From contig NW_026999464.1 in NCBI RefSeq assembly GCF_037126465.1, forward strand, positions 62,001 through 126,000: DNA of 64,000 nt. Reading direction: 5' to 3'. The DNA comes from Ornithodoros turicata (lineage: Eukaryota; Arthropoda; Arachnida; Ixodida; Argasidae). The notes below the pieces were generated by a model. The model was given only the letters and a program-made list of their open reading frames with translations. It did no database searches and had not been told where the DNA came from. The position numbers and the translations under genes are program-made. Every line of letters starts with the position of its first letter. Position 1 is the stretch's first letter. Positions 44,605 to 55,016 of the stretch are shown here, in pieces.

Positions 44605-45147
44605 TGTGGCTGTCTGGAAACTACTTTTTAACTGCTGGAATGTAGTTTAACTACATCGATAACTACTTAACGTTGTCCATCAACACCATTCCCTTGTAGT
44701 GTTCTTGGACACCTAAATATGAATCACAAGCAATGATAAACTTTGGCTGAAGCCATTGCTACGATCGTCAGATACAAACCTTACGGCGAGATTATTTATG
44801 TGCCTACGCGATAAACTAAGTTGCAGAATTATTTCGCAGCAGATGAGGCTTCAGTAGACAAGCATTAAAAGTGAAGATTTAGTACACTTGCCCAACACAA
44901 TTGCTCTGCACCTCCGTTCTCGTCAAACAAGAACCTGAAGGTAACAGTCGGAAGCACCATCGTAGGCGTAAAGCTTGTGGCAAAAGCGGAAGGAATTGGC
45001 GCCTTCAGTAACCTAACTACTGTAATTGACTACTTAAAATAGTAGTTTAACTAGTAGTTGTCACTACATTTCTGCAAGTAGTTGATAACTACTTTTAGCT
45101 ACAATCATGTAGTTTAACTACATGTAGTTAACTACTTGCCATCACTG
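44605..45147. mobile_element. hAT-like MITE with AGTAGTTAACTAC ends
   Basis: The right end, read inverted, starts CAGTGATGGCAAGTAGTTAA, a typical hAT terminus. The left end carries diverged GTAGTTTAACTACAT words. No transposase. Confidence 0.65.
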
Positions 45148-45167
45148 GTGTTGGTTATCCAAGGCTG

Positions 45168-45698
45168 CGTTTTCTTATTCAACTCCGGAACTCCGAGTTA
45201 CTTTGAGCGAAAAATACTCCGAGTGAAAAATAGCCAGAGTAGCCAGCGTAGTGGAAATTGCATCATAACTCTGCGGCGAAAACTAGGCAGAGTAGCCAGG
45301 GAGTGGCAACTCTTCTCTAGTCTGCTCTGAAGACTGGTAGCCGTCGCTATGACGTCACACACAAGCTAGCAGACGACGATGCGTCGTCTGCTACCAACCG
45401 TTCTGTTGACAGACAATTTGTGCGATGTTCAATTTTGAAATGTGGGCTGGTTGAAGACTGTAGAACATTTTCAAAATCTGCTAGAGAGCGCGCATCTGCG
45501 GTAAGTTGTTAAACTGACAGTGCGCCAGCACTTTCACATTGTCTCGCCCGTCAGGCCAGTCCGCCATTTTTTAATCTCAGAGCAACTCTAGCCGTTCGAA
45601 AATTACGGTCAAAGGTGGCTGCTCTGGTGTCACGTGATCGCAAAGGCTCTGACGTCGTTACCCAACTTCCTGGCTACTCGGGTTGAATAAGAAAACGC
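45168..45698. mobile_element. MITE family M3, copy 1
   Basis: TIR GCGTTTTCTTATTCAAC at the left and GTTGAATAAGAAAACGC at the right; about 530 bp. Confidence 0.8.
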
Positions 45699-45867
45699 AC
45701 CCAACAGAACGGTTCGTAGCAGACGACGCATGATCGTCCGCTAGCTTGTGCGTAACGTCATAGCAACGGCTACCCAGAGAAGAGTTGTCACTCCCTGGCT
45801 ATAGTCTGGGTAGTTTTCGCCGCAGAGTTATGACACCATTTCCACTACTCTGACAACTCTGGTTTTG
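45699..45867. mobile_element. MITE family M3, partial copy
   Basis: AGCAGACGACGCATGATCGT and TTTTCGCCGCAGAGTTATGA match inner parts of copies 1 and 2 without a full pair of ends. Confidence 0.6.
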
Positions 45868-46412
45868 TGCGTTTTCTTATTCAACCCGGGTAGGCAGGAG
45901 TTGGGTAACGACGTCAGAGCCTTCATCATCACGAGACTCAAGAGTAGCCACCTTTGGCCGTAATTCTCGAACGGTTACTCTGGCTGTAAATGGCGGACTG
46001 GCCTTACGGGCGAGACGATGTGGAAGTGGTGCATACTGTCTCTTTAACAACTTATACCGCAGACTCGTACACTCCACCAGATGTTGAAAATGTTGGGCAG
46101 TTCTTAACCAGCCCTACATTTTAAAATTGAACACCACCCAAATTGTCTGTCAACAGAACGCTTGGTAGCGGACAACGCATGGTCGTCTGCTAGATTGTGT
46201 GTGACATCATGGCGACGGCTATATCCTTCTTCAGAGCATCGCTTGCGGTGTTGTTTCCGGGAAGATTTTTTCCAAAAACCTTCAGAACAGAGCAGAGCAG
46301 AGAAGAGCTTTCGCCGCAAAGCTATGACGTCATTTCAGCTACGCTGGCTGCTCTAGTTATTTTTCGCTGTCTCAAAGTGACTCAGAGTTGCCAGAGTTCA
46401 ATAAGAAAACTC
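45868..46412. mobile_element. MITE family M3, copy 2 (inverted)
   Basis: Starts GCGTTTTCTTATTCAACCCG and ends GAGTTCAATAAGAAAACTC; the inside is copy 1 in reverse. Confidence 0.75.
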
Positions 46413-46639
46413 AGCATTTGGCGGAGATGAAGTGTCGCTTCCCATCTAATGTTGCGCTCGCTTGCAAACGCACCGCGTAAGCGCGACCTCTTCCCTAGGA
46501 CTGCCAACAAAATAGTGTCGCGACGATCAAAAACAATAATTACTATTATGTGGTATTCAATGAAAAATACCTGCGACTCTCATCTGCGCAACGGACTCCA
46601 TGAGCATGCCACACTAAGAATATTAACGCCCATTTAGGT

Positions 46640-47035
46640 GTTGAAGGGGTGTATTTTTGCAATTTACACCGTACAGCCAAAATCAGAGCACCTATCCAGT
46701 ATCGAAGATGCTGTACTGTACAGTTTGCACCCCACAGTCAAAATAGCTACACCTATCTTGGTGTTAAAATGGTGTACAGGCTGAGATAAAAGTTTGGGAA
46801 ACGTACTAGCGGCGTCAACCCAGCACAGATCACCGTCGGCCCATGCATCTAAAGTGTGTAATTTCTTACGTCCCACTGCTTTTACAGCAGGACTGGTGTA
46901 AGTATCAAACACCAACTTTACGTCACAAGGGGTGTAAGAAATATTTCAATTTACACCCTACTGACTTTGCACCGAATTTGGTGTGAGTTATCAAACTCCA
47001 ACTTTACACTCAAAAGGGTGTGATATCTTTTAGTA
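46640..47035. mobile_element. Possible non-autonomous element rich in TTTACACC/GGTGTAA words
   Basis: GGGGTGTA, CAATTTACACC and CACTCAAAAGGGTGTGA words are spread in both orientations. Borders are approximate. Confidence 0.35.
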
Positions 47036-47400
47036 TGACGGCGTTACGTCGTTAGCGACGAAGCCAGTTAGGCTTTTTTCTGCACCGCGACTCCCGAAGG
47101 CCTACCGACTTGAGGCTTTTGCTTCGATAATAATTTCGCGTTGCTCTTACGCAGTTGAAGATAAGAATGAACGTCCATGGGAGCAGTAAAAAGTCTTTAG
47201 CAGAGTAGTTTGTCTCAGGACAACTGAGAAGAAAAGCTACTTGGTCTTCCCATTTTAGCGCAGCGCTTTGATTTTACTTTGTTTCATTGGCGTCTCCGTC
47301 GTACTGCCTTTCCCTCAACGTAATGACTTGCCCTATATAAGCTGTGAAAAATAACAAACTCGGCATTCGTGATACATGAACGTCCCCTTTTCGGATAGGA

Positions 47401-47880
47401 ATTAGAGATGCGAAGCCCCGAAAAAAAAAACGGATTCTTTTTTCTCGTCTCCGGGAAAGTTGCCCAAAATTTCCTGGCGAAAAAATTAAAAAATGTAAAT
47501 TTTCGTGCCTTTGATGCGTTCCAGCCCGCTAGCAGTGCCTTAGGTGCCTCTAATCCTCCAGCAACCACCAACTTAGAGCTCCGTCTGGCTGCTCAAAGCG
47601 ATCGCCATCGCGTTCACATAATGTTCGAGTTCTGGTTGGAGTAGACGGATTGTTCCGATTACCTATCGCTATAGTAGTCTCATAGGATGCTCTGCTCTGC
47701 ATTTATGCCTAGAGGGTGAACACTTCAAAAGTTTCTAGCTCATTGTATGGTGTGGCTTGGCCGGCAATGCTGCGACTTAGCAGTATCCGCATTTGTTTCC
47801 ATTTCTTCTAATCTTTCGAAAAAAAAAAGTTTTTTTTCGAGCGATCAAAAATTTCCGGAAATTTTGCACCTCTAATAGGA
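47401..47880. mobile_element. hAT-like MITE with TAGAGATGC ends
   Basis: Left ATTAGAGATGCGAAGCCCCG, right TTTTGCACCTCTAAT. Both ends are followed inwards by A/T-rich FF-like palindromic tracts. Confidence 0.55.
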
Positions 47881-48366
47881 ACTAACATTATTATCAATTA
47901 TCTCTGCTGTGTGACCACACGAGGATTATAACTTGAGTTGTAATGGCGCGAAAGAAACTCGTGGTACAGCGTGAAATGCCACGAATTTACTCTAACACTG
48001 GAATCATCATGCTAAAAGAACTGACGGAGGAATTAGCTTGAACGTCGAGAAGCATCATTGAAGCGTCATTAATACTACCGGTGTCAGAAAAAAATCATAC
48101 ATTACCATTAATCGAGCTCAATCATAAATTGCTATGAACGAAATGATGGATTTGCATCAGAGCAGAAGAGTTGGATTAAGATGAAGTGTCTATGACGAAG
48201 ATACGGTTATCACCGCCACTTACGGGTATCAGAGATAGGGGCATCAACGACAGAACTTCTCTGGTGGATCTCGTGCTCTCCAGAGATACCTGCGAGGATC
48301 AGCAACAATTAATCTCTGTCACATCAGACCAAACAAGATTGCATCATTTGCTCGACAACTGTTAAG
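47881..48366. other. No gene recognised
   Basis: AT-rich; nothing supported. Confidence 0.3.
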
Positions 48367-49330
48367 AGAGAGAGAGAGATTCATTTTAATGGCCCATCAG
48401 CGTTCACAAGATATTTGGTAGGACCGCTAGGGAACCCGAATTGCTGCCCCAGAAGAATCTGCAGTAATGCTAAATATGCATACAAACTAAATACATATAT
48501 GAGCATAGTAAAAGTAAGAACAATATAAGTACAGTCCTACGCTATACAGGGTGGGAGCTATAAAAGTCAGTCACATCTTCGCGCGTGGCGTGGTACCTAT
48601 AATTGATGGACAGACTTCCGCTACCACAGAGAGCATAATTTGTGCCAGAAATGCCGCTGAAAAAATTGTGGTTTCCAGGCACTGCATAACAAAGTAAATA
48701 CGACCACGCAAACTTTGGTCATCATGCATTTCCTGTGCGCTATACCGATGTCAACACGACGATCTGCGAATTATGCATAGCATCCGCCTAGGAACGCTAG
48801 CCGACACGAATTTGTTTTCGCTTTTGACGCCCCTAGCGCCCCTAGACGGTAAGCTGCACTCAACTAGTGGCAGACCGCCGTGTTTACATCGGTATAGCGC
48901 ATAAGAACTCCATGAAGATGGAAATATGTATTTACTTTGCTATGAAGTGCCTGGTAACTACGATATATTCCCAGGCCTTTCTGGCACAAATTATGCTCTC
49001 TGCGGCAGCGGAAGTCTGTGCGTCAAGCAGGTATCGCGCCACGCGCGAAAATGTGACTGATCTTTTATAGCACCCACACTGTACATGAAAAACCAATGTG
49101 AGTCACGACAACAACATAATTAAGTTCACGTCTTACATGAGAGCATATTCCTTAAAATATGAAGGCTAGTCGCTTTTTTAACCTCAGACGCAAGTTAATT
49201 CCAATTTTTGCCTGCGAAATATCGAAATGAATGTAAACGATAATTAGTATGTGGATGAAGAAGTTGAGTATAATAATCGTCATTCTTTAACGTACGTAAT
49301 TCCTGTTCCTTTCTGGACGCGTGATTATTT
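48367..49330 (-). pseudogene. LINE 3'-end relic with nested foldback
   Basis: A GAGAGAGAG tract with TTCATTTTAATGGCCCATCA resembles LINE 3' UTRs as at 21.35 kb. After the nested foldback, minus-strand sequence near 49200 has a tail like FISIFRRQKLELTCV, which loosely resembles the LINE C-terminus. Weak. Confidence 0.35.
48545..49087. mobile_element. Foldback MITE, TACAGGGTG ends
   Basis: Left TACAGGGTGGGAGCTATAAA and right TTTATAGCACCCACACTGTA, with long inner arms (CAGACTTCCGCT, GAGAGCATAATTTGTGCCAG) in inverted order. Confidence 0.8.
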
Positions 49331-49371
49331 GCGCCTGCGCTAATAAGTAGACGAATTAGAGGAGAATAGCC

Positions 49372-50598
49372 TTAAGGCGGACTTATGCGATCCAGTTAAC
49401 ATTCGCTTCCGGAGAGGTTGGCTCACCGTCGCAAAATTGTTTTCTTCGCTTGGCTTTCCTCCCGCACTCTAAGGGAGAAATGTAATCGGTGCCAGCGAGC
49501 AGAACATGCTATCAAACGACAAAGCCATTATTTTCATTCGTAGGAATCTGGAAAAGTGTAGTAAGCTTGTCGAGTTTGTTGATTGTGTAGAGGAGGTGGA
49601 ATTCCTCTACATTTGGTGACCCGAACAACGAACACCATGTTCAGGGTAATTCGGCCATGCAACACTCGGCATGCTAAATTTTTCGGCGGCAAACCAGCAG
49701 CGAACCACACACTAGCAGGCAAGGCGCACCGGGACCACTGTTCTACCGGGGACCCCGCAGGGAGACCACAGTGAGCTGACTTTCCGGCCTCCACCTGCTT
49801 GATGATGGTCCTCTTCGGCACTTCTCTGGCGGCAACCGGCATTCAAGCTGTCGTACCGGTCGCGGTACTGTCGCCCACTCAACAACGCGCTCACCCAGCA
49901 ACAATCAGCACTCAGCAACGATCAACGCTCGGCAGCAATCACTCAGCAAGCACTCAAGCACCCAATCACTCAACCAAGCGGCATTCATATCTCATCACTG
50001 GGAACCGCCCGGATCGCAGCGCTCTTCTTCTCGCCATCCCGCTGCTGCTGCACGAACACCCACAACTACAAGCTGTGTGCCCAGTCGTCCGCCATCTACG
50101 AGCCGTCATCATTCTCCTGATGATATCGACGCGGACCGCAACCGCATCCACCGCTCCGCGTCTGAGGGGGGGAGTGATGTGGCGGCCCGCGGACGACGAT
50201 GACAACGACGTGCCTCTGCTGGCGTGCGCCACTGCGCCTGGCAGCCAGTTCTTCCGGCACCGTCCTAGCGTGAGGCCACGGGCCGCCACAATTGTAATCA
50301 ACTTCTTGACTGTTACTGTAGGGAATGACATCATTTTGGCCCAAATATCGCGGGCGGGCGGGGCGAGAGAAGCGATTTTGTTGCATCTCCCATAGACTCT
50401 CATATATTGGAAATTTGACAAACTTTAATTCACCAAAAATCAGTGGATCGCGTCAGGCCTTCAAGAATATGTCATTCCCTAGATAAACTAGAGGGTAATA
50501 CGCCTGTACCTGTTCCGTGGAGAAATTTGGCAGAGTTTACGAGAACGCTGAGAACAAAATACCCCATAGACTTTCTCAAGAAGTGAGTCCGCCTTAAG
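49372..50598. mobile_element. TIR element CTTAAGGCGGACTT with LTR-retrotransposon-like interior
   Basis: The ends CTTAAGGCGGACTTATG and AGTGAGTCCGCCTTAAG are inverted. Inside lies a segment that looks like part of an LTR retroelement. Confidence 0.5.
49600..50292 (+). mobile_element. LTR-retroelement relic (PBS, leader, PPT, partial LTR)
   Basis: TTTGGTGACCCGAAC at 49608 looks like a tRNA primer-binding site after an LTR end in CA. A CAGCAA/CACTCA-rich leader follows; GAGGGGGGGAG before TGATGTGGCGGCCCG (about 50175) looks like a polypurine tract and LTR start. No gag or pol frame, so non-autonomous or decayed. Confidence 0.4.
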
Positions 50599-51617
50599 TT
50601 GAAAGTTTGTTCGTGTCTCATGTAGGTATGAGAGGAACTACAGGAGCCCATGTGCAGTGAAAACCTCAAAGATAAGTCGGGAGACGTCGGCGGATTTTGG
50701 TATTAGAATTGTATTTCACTGTTAGTCACGTGAATATGTCACGGGATATTATTCAGATACGAGCGTCATTTTTGACATTACAGAGCAGATGAGGAGGCAA
50801 TCAGGTTCGACATGTACGGCCCCTTTCGTATAGTTCGAATGGCATTCATATATTGTATTCAAGAAACTTCAACTTAAACACACCCGTTTGAGACCTTGTC
50901 TGTGTTGTCGTTTTTTGTCCCCTACTCTCGGGCTTTTAAGTTATGAATTGCTTGAAGGTTCACAGTGTACACCGTGGTAACGCTGTTGTAATTCCCTGTT
51001 TCCACGCAGTTGCTCACGACGTTCTTGCTGTCACTTGGCCCCTGGTCGCATCCAGCTCACCAACGCTCTGTCCTGAGTTGCTGGGCAGTAGCCTGTCTTA
51101 GTAGCGATAGCAATGGGTCGTGCTATTGTTCACAGACATTCACAGACTCACAGATTTTTCACAGACCGTTCCCGTTACATTTACTTTTTGTTTGTGATGC
51201 AAAAGTGACCTCAAATTTCCAGATCCGACCGAAATGTAGAAATTTGCTGAAATGTATGCGAGTTTCTCTATGGCTGACTGCTTTCAAACAGTGTTGCGTG
51301 TTAAAATCGATGTAGCGGTTAATGAGATGACGGTGCCCCTGTGGGTTTTTGGAGCTACTAATTTCTAGCCAAAAAACGACACTTCGTGTCGAGTTTGTGG
51401 CAGGAAAATATGTGGACATCACAGGGAACGCACAAATATCAATAAGCTAACCTTTGAACACCGTCTACTGCAAATGTCGGGGTTTTTCTGTCATGTGTTT
51501 GCAACTTCAGGAAACCAGGCCAAAGCTCACTCAAATAGCATTGGGGCCATATGCAGTATGGCGGTAACTAAGCCTACGAGCTACGCCTAACCCGCTGATA
51601 ATGATCGAATAACTCAC
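50599..51617. other. Mostly unassigned; short PLE F-like terminal fragment at 50880-50945
   Basis: GTTTGAGACCTTGTCTGTGT and the TTTTTGTCCCCTACTCTCGG region match the terminal repeat of PLE F. Nothing else recognised. Confidence 0.35.
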
Positions 51618-51791
51618 CTCCGCAGGTCTTCTTACATTCGTTGTACGTGTCGAAATTATTGAGGTTTCCATAGCAACAGCCGTAGATGAACTCCTTGCAT
51701 CGACCTTGATCCACATCAAAATAATACTTGGGGAAGTGTCCTTAGCATGGTCCTACATCCTTGGGAAGGCGACAGATTTCTGTCGCGTCAC
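51618..51791 (-). pseudogene. Kunitz/BPTI domain exon with a stop at the P1 position
   Basis: A 174-base exon on the minus strand between ttgcacag and gtgagt, phase 1 at both ends as is usual for Kunitz modules. It codes for a whole domain: CRLPKDVGPC, then TAA, then [26 protein letters not shown] and [12 protein letters not shown]. The six framework Cys are in place, with one extra Cys where YGGC is normal. The TAA occupies the residue after the second Cys, the P1 position that determines protease specificity and is normally Lys or Arg (AAA to TAA is one change). Kunitz proteins are secreted serine-protease inhibitors expanded in ticks. No partner exon was found, so it may be a dead module or an exon skipped in a multi-domain gene. 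Confidence 0.8.
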
Positions 51792-51872
51792 CTGTGCAAC
51801 AAACACGTACTATGGTTGGAATGTATCGTTTTATTATTGTTCTGTACTCGATGCATCCATGCGCGAGATGGT

Positions 51873-52385
51873 TATACTCAAAACGCACCGATGCAGGATC
51901 CACATCGCATGCAATCGTGATTAGGCAGCGATTGTAATCGCCCTCAGATGCGGACAAAGCGAGACTCGGCGACAGAGATCAACATCGCAGACACCTGTCC
52001 CCCATTCGCGAACATGATTACACATTTCAAGGAGGTTTGGCGCAGGCGCAGTGGCTTCCTTTCACCCTCGCCTTCTCGCTATTCGCACTGCCGGTTCCGG
52101 GTTGGCAAGATGGCGGCGATGACAGCGGTCCGCACGAAGAAAACAACATCGACAAACGCCGAAACAGATGAATTCGCATGTGTATTAATGTGAATTTCTT
52201 TAAAGTAGGCATCCTGGACCAGTGTTTTCTTTTAATTTTCAACTTCTAAGAGTATTGTGTAAAGCTTCCACCGGTGCTTCAAATGAAAAACCAAGATCAC
52301 GAACGTGTAGTGCGGACGCTACGGCGTGCCCAGCGGGATTACGACGACCAAAATTGCGGACCGATCCAGATTGCGTGCGACAGTG
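51873..52385 (+). repeat. Dispersed repeat R1, plus copy
   Basis: Partner of 16237-16750 in opposite orientation. Its core has GCGCAGGCGCAGTGG and CAAGATGGCGGCGATGAC, like promoter elements (NRF1- and YY1-type) around a start codon in MAAMTAVRTKK. It ends 80 bp from the Kunitz exon acceptor side. Confidence 0.65.
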
Positions 52386-53426
52386 GGTTTTGGGTATTAG
52401 ACAGCAGCAGCGATAATGGAAGCTACGGAGGGATGCACGCGCCGCGAGCTGTTGTTTGTATTGTATTTTATCAACTGTTCGACCACGTTCGTCGTCTGGT
52501 ACAGTTGTACTTCGGGTATACTGAGTAAAGGTTGTGTTCTTGAGCGACCTGCTTGTAAAGTCCTTCTGTTATACATTAGTCACGAGATCTGAGACACTTG
52601 GATCCAAGTTATGCGGGATAGATGTAAAACATGGCATCCTTGTGAACCCACAATCCAATAAGTTTTAGAGCAGAGGGAGTAAAAAGTCGCTCGGACGCCA
52701 CGGAAACCACGTTTGCCACGGCGGTGGAGGCGGGGCGATATGACCTGCTCATGATGACTAGTTGGAATGGTCGAGGTCCTTCTTCATGTGACGCTCCAAG
52801 TGCATGCAACTTGCAAGCTATAGCGTGTGAAAAACTAATTCACATTCACTCAAAACCCTGGCATGCAGAGCACCACACAATAAGCGGCGTTGTGAAGAAC
52901 CACGCTTATAACGTCTTACAAAGCCTTATTACAACGACATTAAGCAGACAATGTCGTGTTTTCATACTCTTACGGAATTCCAGTCTTCGCATTGTATTGT
53001 CCCAAACTACATTTCTTTTTCAGGTGATATCAAGTATCACAAAACTATTCGAAATTTTTGGAAACTGTGTCGTCACAATGCAAATGATCATCTTTGGCCT
53101 TATGCCCTAATACAGCTACATGAACATGATCGACGTCACAGTGGTCGGGTCTGCGGATTACTTTTTCCCGCCTGAGGGTTGTTTAGACAAGGTAAGAACT
53201 GCTATATCTGCGGCTATTTAGTTACAGGCTTAATAGGGGTAACATTCTTCCTCTACGCTATGTATTTCTGTTTACAAGTTCTTGTTCAATAGTTCTCCTT
53301 CATAATGTGCACAGCCTTAATAAAAATGTGCACTGTTTTCGAATACGGGCAAGGAGACTTCATCTGAAGATTTGCAGTACCAAATCAGAGGCCACCGAGG
53401 AGTTACACGTAACATCGTCTGCTCTA
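52386..53426. other. Unassigned, with one weak candidate exon
   Basis: 53116-53191 on the plus strand lies between aatacag and gtaaga and reads YMNMIDVTVVGSADYFFP and onwards to GCLDK. No partner exons were found. Confidence 0.2.
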
Positions 53427-53560
53427 CGCTCTTAAACGGAACATCACCACATTGCACGCTCCAAGCCAACCATCATCCCGAACGACAGCGTTCGGGTCCC
53501 TAATTTGTTGAGAACGTGAAGGCGGGGCATATTTTGTACAACTATGCCGCACATAGTAAT
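53427..53560. mobile_element. MITE family M1, partial copy
   Basis: CGGAACATCACCACATTGCACGCTCCAAGCCAACCATC-type left end shared with M1 at 54632 (shown here only as landmarks CATCACCACATTGCACGCTC). The right end is missing. Confidence 0.5.
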
Positions 53561-53769
53561 ATACATATATATACAATAGCATTGGTTGGACACGACATTA
53601 TGGGATTCATCTACACAAAAGGTGTCACAGTCAGGAAGTTAAAGTCCCCATTTGGAGCCGACACAGCCATAGCTTCATAGAGTTCATGCCTCCGTTAACA
53701 TGCTCACCAAAATGAGAGTGGGCCTGTTGGTACATGACTGAATTAAAACTTGAGCATGAAACACAGACA

Positions 53770-54066
53770 AGAAACACACAAGACGACATTTGTTCCACTA
53801 TTAACAGATCTTTAATGGCAGCATTCCTTAAAAGGAGTTGTCGAGGGGAAAGGGAGAAGCCTCAGAAATGTACATTTCTGAGGCACTATCACTATTACGT
53901 GACACTATCTGAGACACTATCACTATCACGTGAAGAAATGAAGTATCTAGAAGGCAGATGTAGGACATGCAATGTGACTTGTTTGATTCCCCGTTTCCCC
54001 TCCACAACTCCTTTTAAGGTATGCTGTCATTAAATATCTGTAGATAGTGGAAGTGTGTCGTCTTGT
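53770..54066. mobile_element. Foldback, possibly PLE-terminus-derived
   Basis: ACACAAGACGACATTTGTTC at left and its inverse at right, then AACAGATCTTTAATGGCAGC against the inverse, then CCTTAAAAGGAGTTG against CAACTCCTTTTAAGG. The style resembles the inverted ends of PLE F. Confidence 0.6.
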
Positions 54067-54076
54067 GTGTTATGTC

Positions 54077-54136
54077 CCAAGCAGCACAATGTACTGAAAG
54101 TCGAGTGCAATAGGGGTGGACGGGTAGGTGGAAGGG
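54077..54136. mobile_element. MITE family M2, left half only
   Basis: CCAAGCAGCACAATGTACTG onwards matches the MITE at 36247; it stops after GGTAGGTGGAAGG. Confidence 0.75.
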
Positions 54137-54339
54137 CACACAGGATCGCTGGCGCCTCTTCCTGGTGGCCTTGCCGATGGGTCTGATTTTGTATTTTCGC
54201 TAGTTTTCGCTACCAGTTTAGATATACCTTGGACTAACCCTGTACTCAACCCTGTACTCAACACATGGAGAAAGTGCTCTCTGGTTTCTACCACGTCTCG
54301 GGCATTGTATCGTTAGAATTCGTTACGTTTATTTAGCTT

Positions 54340-54631
54340 GGTTTAGTTTATTTATTTCGTTCATACGTAACATGAACTCCGAGTGCCCGGCAAAAAGCAG
54401 CCTGGCTGCTTGACTAAGGTCGGGCACCCGGTTGCAGTGCAGTAGTTGCAATAAGGCAAGAAGGAAAACAACAGAATATTGTACACATCAGGGCATCTAT
54501 AATACATTGGCGTCAATAACTTCAAAAACAAAAAGTAAAAAAGCAGGTCATGAAGGGCAACAAGGTATAACAACAAGTAACGATCGCTTTGGTTTCATTA
54601 CAAAGGCTGCACCTCGTACTACAACGCTCCC
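54340..54631. repeat. LINE 3' UTR-like tail
   Basis: TTTAGTTTATTTATTTCGTT and the following non-coding stretch resemble 3' tails of tick LINEs. No coding remnant. Confidence 0.3.
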
Positions 54632-54871
54632 ACACTCTAAAAAATGAACTTCACCACATAGCACGCTCCCAGCCAACCACCATCCCGAATGACGAAGTTC
54701 TCTCCCCTAATTTGTTGAAAACGGGGGGAGAAGCTTATTTTGTGTCCATTATGCACGGTACAAGATAGGCTCCTCCTCCAGTTTTCAACAAATCACAGGC
54801 GAGAACGTTGTCATTCGCGGTGATGGTCGGCTAGGAGCGTGCTATGTGCTGAAGTTCAATTTTAAGAGTGC
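54632..54871. mobile_element. MITE family M1, copy 2
   Basis: ACACTCTAAAAAATGAACTT left and AAGTTCAATTTTAAGAGTG right, with inner inverted AGCACGCTCCCAGCCAACCA and TGGTCGGCTAGGAGCGTGCT. Confidence 0.8.
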
Positions 54872-54884
54872 AGAAAAAAGGATT

Positions 54885-55016
54885 GGATTGGATTGAGGTT
54901 TTACTGGCGCATGAGCAACTAAGGCTATAATGCGCAAATACTGTGAGACATGATCTATTTACCAGTTAAAAGAAGACGATCAATTTACAACTGATATAAA
55001 CATAAAGTATGTGAAT
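54885..55016 (-). mobile_element. 3' end of the I-like LINE
   Basis: The minus strand ends in AATCCAATCCAATCC repeats after the ORF2 stop, a simple-repeat tail as in I-type elements. Confidence 0.6.

Noticed and set aside
49799..50395. A 198-residue frame at 49.8-50.4 kb
   Set aside because: It crosses the leader, PPT-like and LTR-like parts of the retroelement relic, and its composition is that of CAGCAA-type repeats.
52951..53175. Exon 53023-53191 with a stronger acceptor
   Set aside because: All three frames stop before the donor, so a coding exon of that extent is not possible; only the shorter 53116-53191 version stays open.
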